NCBI GenBank assembly: GCA_029975525.1
Contig: JARKOX010000198.1
Location: 1 to 51,364 of the forward strand
Length of the DNA: 51,364 nucleotides
From: Prolixibacteraceae bacterium
GTDB taxonomy: Bacteria > Bacteroidota > Bacteroidia > Bacteroidales > Prolixibacteraceae
Direction of reading: 5' to 3'
Below are positions 35,870 through 44,745 of the stretch, piece by piece (the stretch's first letter is position 1; each line of letters starts with the position of its first letter). The notes beneath the pieces were generated by a model. The model was given only the letters and a program-made list of their open reading frames with translations, was not told the origin of the DNA and did not search any database. Made by a program: the position numbers and the translations under genes.

Positions 35870-37404
35870 TTTCTCACTTCGAGCGCGCCGGTTGGACAGG
35901 CCCGGGCGACTTCCACGGAAGTTTCGGTCAATGCCTGGTCCAGCGGTTCGCTGAAGGGGGCCCCCACCACCACATCGAAGCCACGTCCGACAAAGGTGAG
36001 CCCGTATTTTTCGCGGTATTTTTCGGTCAGCCGCACACAAATGCCGCACTTGATACATTTCTGCGGTTCGTACACAATGGCCGTGTTCTGGAAATGTTTG
36101 GTCATGGCACGCCGTCCGCTGGTTTGAAAACGTTTCTGGCTGGCCTGGTAAAACCCCGACCACTCGCGCAGCTTGCAATCGTCGATCGCGCGGCAATCGC
36201 AATGCAGACACCGTTTGGCCTCTTCAATAGCCATTTCGACAGAAAATCCCGTGCCTCCGGCAGCCGGCTGATTTCGCTGGCCGGTTACCGATTCCTTCAG
36301 GTATTCGGCAAACTCCTGCTGCAACAGCTTTCCGAAACGGGAATTAAAACGCCGCGGCTCGCCGCTGATCTTCTCCTCGTTCAGATATTGCAGTACCGAA
36401 AAGGCCACCTCTTTCCCCTGTCCGACCGAACGCACAGCCAGCCGCGACGAACGCAGCACGTTGCCAATGGCAAATATGCCCGTTTCCGAGGTCTCGTAGG
36501 TGTCGCGGTTCACCTCCAAACCTTTGGGAGTGCCCGCCAGCTGGTACGACTTGGTTAAGTCGTCGAGATTTCCGGTTGCCACCACTACGGCGTCATAGTC
36601 AGCTTTCAGCTGGTTAAAAACCTGGTCGTCAACCGGGGTATTCCCGATAAAACGAACGCCGGTACCCAGCACCGCTTCAATCTCGCGGTCGAGAACCTCG
36701 CGGGGCAGCACCTCTTCGGGGATAGCCGTTCGCAGCTGTCCGCCGGCTTTTTCAGCTTTATCGAAAAGGGTGGCCTCCACTCCTCGCAGCTGCAGATAAT
36801 AAGCAGCTGCCAATCCGGCCGGGCCGGCGCCAATCACGGCCACTTTTTTTCCGACGGATGGCGCAACTTCGCACGGATGGACCGTTCCGGCATCTCCCAC
36901 AAAGCGTTTCAGCAGACAAATGGAAACGGCTTCGTCAACCGTTTTGCGGTGACAGGCGCCTTCACAGGGGGCCGGACAGATCCGCCCCAAAACAGCCGGC
37001 AGCACAATGTCGCGTTTGACGATCCGCAGCGACTCTTCCCATTTTCCGGCAGCAATCAGGCGGTTCATCCGCGGAATCTCCATGTGGGCCGGGCAGGCTA
37101 CCTGGCAGGGCGCTTCACAGTCGCCCACATGTTCGCTCAGGAGCAGCTCCAGACCGGTTTGCCGTGCCTCCCGGATCTCCTCGTCTTCCGTCACAATGTC
37201 CATTCCGCTGACCGCCGCCACCGAACAGGAGGGGAACAGCCGCCCCCGGTCTTTTACCAGGCAGAGCATACACGAGGTAAAATGCTCCATCCCGTCGAGG
37301 TAACACAGAGCCGGGATATCGATTCCCTGCTGCCTGACCGCCGCCAGTACCGTTGTCCCCTCGGGCACCTCGACAACCTGGTTGTTTATTGTTATTTTTA
37401 TCAT
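35860..37404 (-). CDS. GltD/NfnL-like iron-sulfur flavoprotein lacking the NAD(P)H-binding lobe
   Basis: A 514-residue cytosolic protein. An N-terminal [2Fe-2S] domain like that of NuoG/HydA has C34, C45, C48 and C60. A GltD-type iron-sulfur region follows (C96, C100, C104; C143, C147, C151). The FAD fold has GAGPAGLAAAYYL (192-204), VVVATGN (273-279) and GIFAIGN (309-315). A cysteine patch CLHCDC lies at 399-404, and the C-terminal ferredoxin part has C450, C453, C456 and C503-P. In GltD/NfnL an NAD(P)H domain of about 140 residues sits between the two FAD halves; here only about 115 residues separate them and no second GxGxxG is present. Together with the NuoE/NuoF fusion in the same operon it recalls Sporomusa-type Nfn (Stn) transhydrogenases, but it could not itself bind NADP(H). 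Confidence 0.85.
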   Translation of the reverse strand: MIKITINNQVVEVPEGTTVLAAVRQQGIDIPALCYLDGMEHFTSCMLCLVKDRGRLFPSCSVAAVSGMDIVTEDEEIREARQTGLELLLSEHVGDCEAPCQVACPAHMEIPRMNRLIAAGKWEESLRIVKRDIVLPAVLGRICPAPCEGACHRKTVDEAVSICLLKRFVGDAGTVHPCEVAPSVGKKVAVIGAGPAGLAAAYYLQLRGVEATLFDKAEKAGGQLRTAIPEEVLPREVLDREIEAVLGTGVRFIGNTPVDDQVFNQLKADYDAVVVATGNLDDLTKSYQLAGTPKGLEVNRDTYETSETGIFAIGNVLRSSRLAVRSVGQGKEVAFSVLQYLNEEKISGEPRRFNSRFGKLLQQEFAEYLKESVTGQRNQPAAGGTGFSVEMAIEEAKRCLHCDCRAIDDCKLREWSGFYQASQKRFQTSGRRAMTKHFQNTAIVYEPQKCIKCGICVRLTEKYREKYGLTFVGRGFDVVVGAPFSEPLDQALTETSVEVARACPTGALEVRKKE

Positions 37405-37457
37405 GCTTGCTTCTATTCGCTCCTGCCAAAACCCATTTTCCGGCAGAAAAACATCTA

Positions 37458-38537
37458 CTATTTTATCAGCTTCCGGATCACCGGATAAAGATTTTCCGAC
37501 ATCCTCAAAAAGCCCAGGTCGGTTAAATGGACGCCATCCACCGTTGCTTCGTTGTCGGCCCCGATCAGCTTACCGGCCGGCATATAATAGAGCTGGCGGT
37601 CTCCCCGCTTCTTCAGGCCGGAATAGATCTTCTGCAGGGTGGCATTTTTCTCGTGCAGCAGGGAAAAAACCGTCTGATCGAAATACATATGCGGGAAGAG
37701 GATGGTTTCGACCAGCAGGATCGGCACTTCCGGATGTTTTTCCCGGATAATTTCCACAAAACGCACAAATTTTTCGTTCATCTGGGCCACATTCACATTG
37801 GGCAGGCAGTCGATTACAAAACAGGAGGCGTCGATCTCAGCCATCGCTTCGGCAACTTCAAGGTCCAGCTGTCCGTTTCCGCTGAAGCCCAGGTTGATGG
37901 TCTGCCTGTCAAGCATTCGCGACAACTGGTTGGGATACGACATGCCGGCGCGCGAGGCACAGCCTCCCTGGGTGATGCTGGTGCCATAAAACACCACCGG
38001 CTTCTCCCGGCGCGGCGAATCGACCTGCGGCGGGCCAACCGTGGCCGAGGGGTCCACCCCGATCTCCAGGCTCACCAGTCCGTCGTACAGCGGAAGATAG
38101 AGCATGTACTCCCGGTCGCTCCCCTCCATGTGGTCGATGATGACCGTTTGGGTAACTTTTCCGGCCGGCCGGGCCGAGTTGACGAACTGCCATTTACCGT
38201 TTTTCAGGCAATAAAGATCCAGCCCTTTGATGCCCGAAGGGGCAAAATGGTTCATGGTTACGTCGCCGGTAACTTCCCATCGGGCGACAATTACCGGGGA
38301 GTTGGTCCGGAAACGGAGCGCCAGCCCGCTGCAGTTTTTGGAGAGATGCCACACCGGCGGACGGGTTTTTCCCTCCAGCCGGGCGGGTAAACGGTCGTAC
38401 CGCCCCTGGGTATCGGTAAACCCTTTGCCAATCACCGGAAATTCCGTGGCGAAAATATACTTCAGCTGATCGGGAGCGGTTGCATATCCCGCTGCCGACA
38501 GACAGAGGGACAAAATCAGTATTGAAAAAAATTTCAT
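37458..38537 (-). CDS. Secreted SGNH/GDSL hydrolase
   Basis: A 359-residue protein with a signal peptide ending near AAGYATA (about residue 21). A beta-rich N-terminal part (about 25-170) resembles the jelly-roll found before SGNH domains. The catalytic domain shows all blocks: FYGTSITQGG (nucleophile Ser), LGFSGNGQLD (Gly/Asn), DCLPNVN, and DGVHLTDLGF (Asp-His). It probably removes acetyl or another ester from carbohydrate in the periplasm. It is odd that it lies between two cytosolic redox genes, 53 bases before the flavoprotein gene and 36 after the NuoE/NuoF fusion, on the same strand. The substrate is unknown. Confidence 0.87.
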   Translation of the reverse strand: MKFFSILILSLCLSAAGYATAPDQLKYIFATEFPVIGKGFTDTQGRYDRLPARLEGKTRPPVWHLSKNCSGLALRFRTNSPVIVARWEVTGDVTMNHFAPSGIKGLDLYCLKNGKWQFVNSARPAGKVTQTVIIDHMEGSDREYMLYLPLYDGLVSLEIGVDPSATVGPPQVDSPRREKPVVFYGTSITQGGCASRAGMSYPNQLSRMLDRQTINLGFSGNGQLDLEVAEAMAEIDASCFVIDCLPNVNVAQMNEKFVRFVEIIREKHPEVPILLVETILFPHMYFDQTVFSLLHEKNATLQKIYSGLKKRGDRQLYYMPAGKLIGADNEATVDGVHLTDLGFLRMSENLYPVIRKLIK

Positions 38538-38573
38538 TGGATATTCAGAATATTAAAATCAGACAAAACTTTC

Positions 38574-40928
38574 CTATCTCACATCGATGGCGTCAACCGG
38601 GCAGGCCAGGCGACAGGCATCGCATTTGATGCACAGCTCCGTTTGAATCGTATGTTTTTCGTGCGGAGTAAACGGGATGGCATCCACCGGGCATTTCTGC
38701 ACACACTTGGTACATCCGATGCAGTTGTCGTTCACCGAATAGGTGATCAGGTGTGTACATTTTCCGGTAGGACAAACCCCGTTGAGGTGCGCTTCATACT
38801 CTTCCCGGAAATATTTGAGTGTGCTGAGCACCGGGTTGGGCGCTGTTTTTCCCAATCCGCACAAGCTCCCTTTTTTGGTCCACTGGGCCAGTTTTTCCAG
38901 CTCGTCCAGGTCGCCGGGTTGGGCTTCGCCGCGGGTGAGGCTCTCCAGGATGTCGAGCATCCGTTTGGTACCGATGCGGCAAAAAGTGCATTTTCCGCAC
39001 GACTCCTCCTGGGTAAACGAAAGGAAATAGCGGGCAATATCGACCATGCAGTCGGTGTCGTCGAGCACCACCAGTCCGCCCGACCCCATCATGGCGCCCA
39101 TCCGGATCAGCGACTCGTAATCGATGGAGGTGTCGGCCAGTTCGGCCGGGATACAACCGCCCGAGGGACCGCCAATCTGTACCGCTTTAAATTTACGGCC
39201 GTTGGCAATTCCGCCCCCGATCTCATCGACCACCTGCCGGATGGTAATTCCCATGGGCACTTCGATCAGACCGCCGCGGGCTACTTTTCCGGCCAGGGCA
39301 AACACTTTGGTGCCCTTGCTTTTTTCCACGCCGATCTGGTTGAAATGGCCGGCGCCTTCGCGGATGATGTAAGAAATCTGGGCAAATGTTTCGGTGTTGT
39401 TCACCAGCGTGGGCTGGCCCCACAACCCTTTTTCGGCGGGAAACGGCGGACGGATACGCGGGAAGCCGCGATTTCCCTCGATGGAAGCAATCAGGGCAGT
39501 CTCTTCGCCGCACACAAATGCGCCGGCGCCTTCGTAAATGGCCAGGTCGAAGCTGAAGCCCGACCCCAGGATATTTTCACCCAGCAAATTATTTTTCAGA
39601 CAGATGGCGAGGGCTTCCCTGATCCGACGAACGGCCAGCGGATATTCGGCCCGGATGTAGAAAAACCCTTTCCGGCAGCCGGTGGCGTAAGCGCCGATCA
39701 CCATCCCTTCGATCACCCGGTAGGGATACGATTCGAGCAGCATCCGGTCCATAAAAGCGCCGGGATCGCCTTCGTCGCCGTTGCAGATCAGGTATTTCAG
39801 GTCGGCCGGCTGGCGGGCTACCATCTCCCACTTCATCCCGGTGGGAAAGCCGGCCCCTCCCCTGCCGCGAATGCCGCTCTCCTTCACTTCGCCGGTCACC
39901 TGGTCAGGGGTCATTTCAAGCAGAGCCTTCTGCATGGCGGTAAAACCGCCCCGGCTTTTGTATTCTTCGATATCCAGCGGATTGATCATCCCGCGGTATT
40001 CGGTGGCAATCGGAATCTGTTTTCCCAGAAACGAGTTGACCGGCTTTTCGCGGATATCGAGTTCGTAACGCTGAACGCCTTCCCAGCGGGCATCGGTCTG
40101 GATATATTCCACCGTACTGAAGATTTTGTTTTTCAAGCGGCGCAGCAGGTTGGGCGATTGAAAGTGGCTGGTTACAATATCTTTTACATCTTCGGGCTTC
40201 ACTTTGGCATACAAGGTGGGTTCGCCTTTGCCGGGCACCACTTCAACCAGCGGCACCTGGTGGCACATCCCCACACATCCCACGTGTTTCAGGGTGACCC
40301 GCAACCCGGCATCGTTGACGGTTTTTTCGACAGCCTGCCGGATCTCGTCGCTGCCACTGGCCACACAACACGACCCCAGCCCGATCCGGATTTCGCCCTG
40401 AATTTCGGTGCCATCGGCTTTGCGATACTGTTTCTGCCCTTTTTTATTTTTCTGCAATTCAAAATCGAGCAGGATTTCATCCACCTGGTCGGTGGTGACA
40501 TGCCCGTAGGTAACCTGGTCGATCTGCACGACCGGCGCCAGCGTACAACAACCCAGGCAGCTCACCTTTTCGATGGTAAAAGTGCCGGAGGCATCGGTCT
40601 GCTGATCGCCTTTCAGGTTAAATTTCCGGCGGAAAGCGTCGTACACCTGCACCGCACCTTTTACGTGGCAGGCGGTTCCCACGCAAACCTTCAGCATATG
40701 TTTGCCAGCCGGCTGCAGCCTGAACTGCGAATAGAAGCTGGCCACCCCGATGATTTCGGCCGGCGTGATGGCGGTGTGTTCCCCCACATAGCGCAGCGCC
40801 TCTTCGGGCAGGTAATTGTAAGTTTTCTGAATAGCCTGCAGAATCGGGATCAGCGCGCTCTTTTCGCGCCCCTTCTCCTGCAGGATTTGTTCTATGATAT
40901 GAAAATCGACTGTCATTCCGTTCCGCAT
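38574..40928 (-). CDS. Fused NuoE/NuoF-type NADH-binding flavo-iron-sulfur protein (HydC-HydB-like)
   Basis: A 784-residue cytosolic fusion. A NuoE-like thioredoxin-fold domain (about 5-155) has [2Fe-2S] cysteines C82, C87, C124 and C128. A second thioredoxin-like ferredoxin domain (about 178-255) has C187, C218 and C222. The NuoF domain (about 285-705) has FMN/NADH motifs SGIRGRGGAGFPTG (351-364) and NGDEGDPGAF (383-392), plus the [4Fe-4S] cysteines C644, C647, C650 and C690. Two C-terminal [4Fe-4S] motifs are at 736-746 and 766-776. This is the layout of HydC and HydB of electron-bifurcating hydrogenases, and of the StnA/StnB part of Stn transhydrogenases, in one chain. No hydrogenase subunit is encoded in this window. 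A second Met at residue 5 is an alternative start. Confidence 0.92.
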   Translation of the reverse strand: MRNGMTVDFHIIEQILQEKGREKSALIPILQAIQKTYNYLPEEALRYVGEHTAITPAEIIGVASFYSQFRLQPAGKHMLKVCVGTACHVKGAVQVYDAFRRKFNLKGDQQTDASGTFTIEKVSCLGCCTLAPVVQIDQVTYGHVTTDQVDEILLDFELQKNKKGQKQYRKADGTEIQGEIRIGLGSCCVASGSDEIRQAVEKTVNDAGLRVTLKHVGCVGMCHQVPLVEVVPGKGEPTLYAKVKPEDVKDIVTSHFQSPNLLRRLKNKIFSTVEYIQTDARWEGVQRYELDIREKPVNSFLGKQIPIATEYRGMINPLDIEEYKSRGGFTAMQKALLEMTPDQVTGEVKESGIRGRGGAGFPTGMKWEMVARQPADLKYLICNGDEGDPGAFMDRMLLESYPYRVIEGMVIGAYATGCRKGFFYIRAEYPLAVRRIREALAICLKNNLLGENILGSGFSFDLAIYEGAGAFVCGEETALIASIEGNRGFPRIRPPFPAEKGLWGQPTLVNNTETFAQISYIIREGAGHFNQIGVEKSKGTKVFALAGKVARGGLIEVPMGITIRQVVDEIGGGIANGRKFKAVQIGGPSGGCIPAELADTSIDYESLIRMGAMMGSGGLVVLDDTDCMVDIARYFLSFTQEESCGKCTFCRIGTKRMLDILESLTRGEAQPGDLDELEKLAQWTKKGSLCGLGKTAPNPVLSTLKYFREEYEAHLNGVCPTGKCTHLITYSVNDNCIGCTKCVQKCPVDAIPFTPHEKHTIQTELCIKCDACRLACPVDAIDVR

Positions 40929-40957
40929 TTCAAACAGGAACCCAGCTTCTGGAGCTC

Positions 40958-42814
40958 CTATTTATTTCCGATACAATACAATGTGTTTTTCCCCCGGATG
41001 TAAATCCTCCCCTCGGCAAAGGCCGGCGTTGTGGTAATTTTTTCTCCCATTGAAGGTTCGGCCAGCAGCTTTTTCTCTTTACTGAGGGCAAAAATCTGCA
41101 TCTTCCCGTTCATGTCCATGGCAAACAGTTTGTTGTCGGCCACCACCGGCGAAGCGTAATATCCGGCGCCACTGTCGTGTTCCCACAGTTTTTCTCCCGA
41201 TTTGGCATCGTAGCAGACCAGCATTCCGTAGCTGGTGCCGATAAAAAGCAGGCCTCCCGCCACCACCGGGCTGGCGACTTCGGGCAGGTATTCATCATTT
41301 TCCCACACCACTTTTCCGTCGGCCGGATTGATGGCCACCAGGCGGGCATATTCGTTGCCGGCAAATACCAATCCTTCGCCAAAAGCAGGCGAAGGCCCCA
41401 CTTCGCCCATCATGCAGTTGGTTGCCCACAACTCCCGGCCGGTTTCGGTATCGTAGCCGGCCACCAGCGGATCGGAAGAGAGGACCACCTGGTATTTCCC
41501 GTTTACCGGGATCAGAATGGGGCTGGCCCACGAAATCTTCACCTTCCGTTCTGTTTCCCAGACCGTTTCGCCGGTGGCGACATTAAGCGCCATCAGCTTG
41601 CGCCCTTTATTGGTATCGTACTGCACAAAGAGCTTGTCTTTCCAGGTGATCAGCGACGAGGAGTGGCCGTAATGGTTATCGGGGACGCCCAGGTTCCGGG
41701 CCCACACCCGCACGCCCTCCAGGCTGAAGGCAATGATGTCGCCGGTGGCAAAGATGGCATACACCCTCACGCCGTCGGCAGCTACCGTCGGCGCCGACAG
41801 TCCGGTGTCTTCCGTCACTTTGGGCGGCGTAGCCGGACTCCCCTGGATGTTATTCACCGGCTGGGTCCAGAGCAGTTTTCCGCTGTTCCGGTCGAAACAA
41901 TAGACTTCGCGCAGCTGCGCCGTTGCGCCGGCCAGGAAAATCCGGTCGCCCCAGATGACGGGCGAATTGTATCCCTGTTTCGGAACGGCAGCCTTCCAGA
42001 GGATATTTTTCCCGGAAGCGCCATCAAAATCGGTCGGAATATTTTTATGCTGAAAAATGCCGTTTCCGAAAGCTCCCCGGAAAGCAGGCGAATTGGCGCG
42101 GAGCTGGGCGGCATCCGGAAAAGGAGCCGGGGTTGCTGCCGCAGCCGTCGCAGATTTTTCCGGAGCAGCGCCGGTGGGCACTCCGGCAGAGGAGACGTCA
42201 GTTTCGCGGCCTGCCGCCGAGTCGGCGGCAACCGGTACCTCGCCCGAAACGGCTGCCGGCTGTCCGCCTACCTGAACCACTTCGATGCCGGAATCGGCCG
42301 CAGGAACTTCGGCCACCGCCTGCTCATCCACCCCAAAATTTTTCAGATGGTCAACCGTGATGAACGACGCGCCAAAAGCCAAAACCATCAGGGTTATTCC
42401 GGTAATCAGCAGCCACCGTTGCGATAAAATGCGGGCGGCCAGTTCGTTTTCTCCCTGCTGTTCGGGCAGGTCGATCCTGGCTTTCAGCGAAAAATAATAA
42501 CGCAACGCCAAGGCAAAAGCCACCGCGCCGAACAGCAACAGGTAACTTCCGGTTTTCACCTGCCACTGGCTGTTGAAATAGGCTTTTCGGGCCAGCAAAT
42601 CAAGGTTGCGGATATCCTGTTTCAGTTCGTTGTTATTGGGCTCTTCCGACAACCGTTGCACCAGCGCCGCCAGTGATTTGCTTTCCAGCGGGTCGTTCAG
42701 GGAGACCTGCCAGAAATTGAGCAGCAGCAGCAAAGCCACCACCAGGGAGAATATGCCGGAAACAACGGCCAGGTTCAACGATAATTTTAATCTGGAATCA
42801 ATATTCATCTTCAA
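40958..42814 (-). CDS. Inner-membrane protein with three helices and a PQQ-like beta-propeller
   Basis: A 618-residue protein. Three hydrophobic helices are seen at about 13-35, 86-106 and 133-153. A Pro/Ala/Ser-rich linker (about 165-235) leads to a BamB/PQQ-type propeller (about 240-618) with blades such as SGKLLWTQPV, TGETVWETE, TGRELWATN, DGKVVWENDEY and SGEKLWEHD. The propeller probably faces the periplasm. No heme motif or known quinoprotein active-site residues are visible. The gene lies 29 bases before the NuoE/NuoF fusion and 19 after the NapH-like gene, so it stands between cytosolic and membrane redox genes in the operon. Function unknown; scaffold or sensor are as likely as enzyme. 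Confidence 0.85.
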   Translation of the reverse strand: MKMNIDSRLKLSLNLAVVSGIFSLVVALLLLLNFWQVSLNDPLESKSLAALVQRLSEEPNNNELKQDIRNLDLLARKAYFNSQWQVKTGSYLLLFGAVAFALALRYYFSLKARIDLPEQQGENELAARILSQRWLLITGITLMVLAFGASFITVDHLKNFGVDEQAVAEVPAADSGIEVVQVGGQPAAVSGEVPVAADSAAGRETDVSSAGVPTGAAPEKSATAAAATPAPFPDAAQLRANSPAFRGAFGNGIFQHKNIPTDFDGASGKNILWKAAVPKQGYNSPVIWGDRIFLAGATAQLREVYCFDRNSGKLLWTQPVNNIQGSPATPPKVTEDTGLSAPTVAADGVRVYAIFATGDIIAFSLEGVRVWARNLGVPDNHYGHSSSLITWKDKLFVQYDTNKGRKLMALNVATGETVWETERKVKISWASPILIPVNGKYQVVLSSDPLVAGYDTETGRELWATNCMMGEVGPSPAFGEGLVFAGNEYARLVAINPADGKVVWENDEYLPEVASPVVAGGLLFIGTSYGMLVCYDAKSGEKLWEHDSGAGYYASPVVADNKLFAMDMNGKMQIFALSKEKKLLAEPSMGEKITTTPAFAEGRIYIRGKNTLYCIGNK

Positions 42815-42833
42815 TCAGTAAAATAAAATACAA

Positions 42834-44096
42834 CTATCTATCTACCGGACAATAATCGACACAACGGGCGCAACTGTAACAGTTTCCGCGGTTTGGCCGG
42901 TAGTCGCTTCTTCTTCTGAAAACCACCTGGTTGAGCAGGGTAACCCCGATCACCAACCCAATAAATCCCCCGGCCAGCCAGCTTCCGGTATAAAATTTCT
43001 GCCGGATGGCCTGAGCGCTCTCCACCAGCTGTGGCATGGTCTTCCCGGAACTCAGGAAAGTCTGCACATCAATATTATCCGGATCATTTTTTACCTCCGG
43101 ACGGGTGATCAGCAACTCGGCCAGGTAGACATCGGGATGGGCCTTGGAGAGCCAGGTGTGTGCCCGGGATCCGACGAAACCGCCGGCCGCCATCCACACC
43201 GGAATGAGCAGGGCATACACCAGGAAACGTTTGGCACTGTCCCGCGACAGGGCTGTTGTCTTCTCCCCGGTGGGATAATCGATGGCATCGAACGGGCACG
43301 AGGTGGTACACAATTTACATTGAATACAGTGCGACGGGGTGATGGAAAGATGCCACTTCGAAAAATGGGACATCCAGTTGAGCAGTACCCCGTAAGGACA
43401 GAAAAAGCGGCAGTACGGGCGGGCCACAAACATGCCCATCAGCAGAAAGGCAATTCCCAGCACGGTCATCAAAAAGGGGGCATCCATCCGAAAAATGCCG
43501 ACAAACGGATCGTAGCGGCAGATAATAAAGTCGGTGCCGGTGGCGGCATACAGAACAGCCAGCGCCAGATAGAGGTAGGGAACCAGCCCCAGCGTGGTAC
43601 GCAGCCACGACGGCAGGCTGATCGGTTTGATGATCACCAGGTCCTGGATAGCGCCCAGCGGACAAGCGCCGGCACAAAACGTACGGCCAAAGAAAAGGGT
43701 AAAAATCAGCGGCAACAGGAAAAAGAGCAACGCCGTCAGCGAAATGGTGTAGCCCGCGTCGGCAAAGGTCAGGGTCATGTTTTGAATGGAACCGACCGAA
43801 CAGATACAGCCGTTGCGGTAAAACCCGAAATAGAGCAACGTAAACACCGAGAGCCACAGCATCCCCTGCCGCGACCGCTTTTTCAGCGCCAGCCACGAAG
43901 CCAGCGACAAAGCTGCCAGCAGCACCGCCACATCAAAATATTCGAGCGCCAGCGCACGCGGTTCAGGCGTAACGGGATCGGGCTGCTCGTAACCCGACTC
44001 AAACTCCGGCTTCGGGAAACGCTGCATTTGCGCGGTTACCGAAGAGGCTACAATCAGAAAGGCAAAAGCCAGTAATATGCAGATTCGTTTTTTCAT
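42834..44096 (-). CDS. NapH/NosR-like polytopic iron-sulfur membrane protein
   Basis: I take the Met at 44096, which gives a leader MKKRICILLAFAFLIVASSV; a start 15 bases upstream is possible. The 420-residue protein has about six helices. It carries the two CxxxCP motifs that mark the NapH/NosR/PceC group (FCAGACPLGA near residue 143 and YCRFFCPYGV near 231), a [4Fe-4S] motif CIQCKLCTTSCP (near 257-268) and a second one at the very C-terminus (CYSCARCVDYCP). In NapH and NosR such proteins pass electrons between quinol or flavin and periplasmic partners. No FMN-binding domain is present, unlike full NosR. The NapG-like gene precedes it by 73 bases. Confidence 0.88.
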   Translation of the reverse strand: MKKRICILLAFAFLIVASSVTAQMQRFPKPEFESGYEQPDPVTPEPRALALEYFDVAVLLAALSLASWLALKKRSRQGMLWLSVFTLLYFGFYRNGCICSVGSIQNMTLTFADAGYTISLTALLFFLLPLIFTLFFGRTFCAGACPLGAIQDLVIIKPISLPSWLRTTLGLVPYLYLALAVLYAATGTDFIICRYDPFVGIFRMDAPFLMTVLGIAFLLMGMFVARPYCRFFCPYGVLLNWMSHFSKWHLSITPSHCIQCKLCTTSCPFDAIDYPTGEKTTALSRDSAKRFLVYALLIPVWMAAGGFVGSRAHTWLSKAHPDVYLAELLITRPEVKNDPDNIDVQTFLSSGKTMPQLVESAQAIRQKFYTGSWLAGGFIGLVIGVTLLNQVVFRRRSDYRPNRGNCYSCARCVDYCPVDR

Positions 44097-44169
44097 CTTA
44101 ACATCAGTCAAAAATAAGCCACTGCCGGCAGGCCTGTTTTTTGTCCCGCGAATGCCGGCCGTTCCTCTT

Positions 44170-44745
44170 TCATCCGGCGCTCTCTTGGGTAAAACCTCCC
44201 TTTATCCGGTAGGCCTGGCTGGCTTTCACCCGGCTGATGGCCTCCGATGGGCAAACCCGTGCAATGGAGCATTCGTTGCAGTTGACGCACAAACTGTGGA
44301 CAATCTGCAGATGGAGCGAACCATTTCCGAACGAGGTGCACCCTTTCACACACTTGGCGCAGCCAATACACAGCTCTTCGTTGATAACATATTCGAAATA
44401 CGGCTCTTCGATAAATTTCCGTTCGATGGCAGCCGTGGGACAGAGCTGGTTTTCGCCGGCGGTGCTCAACGCGTTGTAGCCGGGTTTGAAATAGCCGCCG
44501 CACAGGTCACAGTAACCACACAAATCGTAGGCGTGGATACACTTCACGGCCGAGGGACTCATGACACACTCGGTGGCGCAGCGTCCGCACTGGGTACATT
44601 TGAACGGGTCGATCTGCCAAACATAGTCGTCGCCGGTGAGGCGGCTGACAGCCAATCCGCCGATTCCACCCAGCGCCAAGGCCAACGACAGCCGCACCCC
44701 GCTCTGGAGAAACTCCCTTCTGCTTTTGACTTTATCGTTATCCAT
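44170..44745 (-). CDS. NapG-like exported ferredoxin with four iron-sulfur motifs
   Basis: I start it at ATG 44745 (MDNDKVKSRREFLQSGVRLS), because this gives a clean twin-arginine leader (SRREFL) and overlaps the previous gene by 8 bases; a longer frame from 44796 lacks such a leader. The 191-residue protein has one hydrophobic signal/anchor segment. Cysteine clusters follow: CTQCGRCATEC, CGYCDLC with a later CP, CIGCAKCVKGC and CVNCNECSIARVCP, enough for about four [4Fe-4S] clusters. NapG/NrfC-type ferredoxins are exported folded by Tat and accept electrons from NapH-like membrane partners, which matches the next gene. The final acceptor is unknown. Confidence 0.9.
   Translation of the reverse strand: MDNDKVKSRREFLQSGVRLSLALALGGIGGLAVSRLTGDDYVWQIDPFKCTQCGRCATECVMSPSAVKCIHAYDLCGYCDLCGGYFKPGYNALSTAGENQLCPTAAIERKFIEEPYFEYVINEELCIGCAKCVKGCTSFGNGSLHLQIVHSLCVNCNECSIARVCPSEAISRVKASQAYRIKGGFTQESAG

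Noticed and set aside
38574-40928. The NuoE/NuoF fusion as part of an [FeFe]-hydrogenase operon
   Set aside because: No H-cluster cysteine motifs are encoded anywhere in the window, and the neighbouring flavoprotein is GltD-like rather than HydA-like beyond its [2Fe-2S] start.
38643-41003. A 786-codon open frame on the plus strand
   Set aside because: It is antisense to the NuoE/NuoF fusion, which has complete conserved motifs; the antisense product shows no recognisable domain and results from GC-biased codon use.
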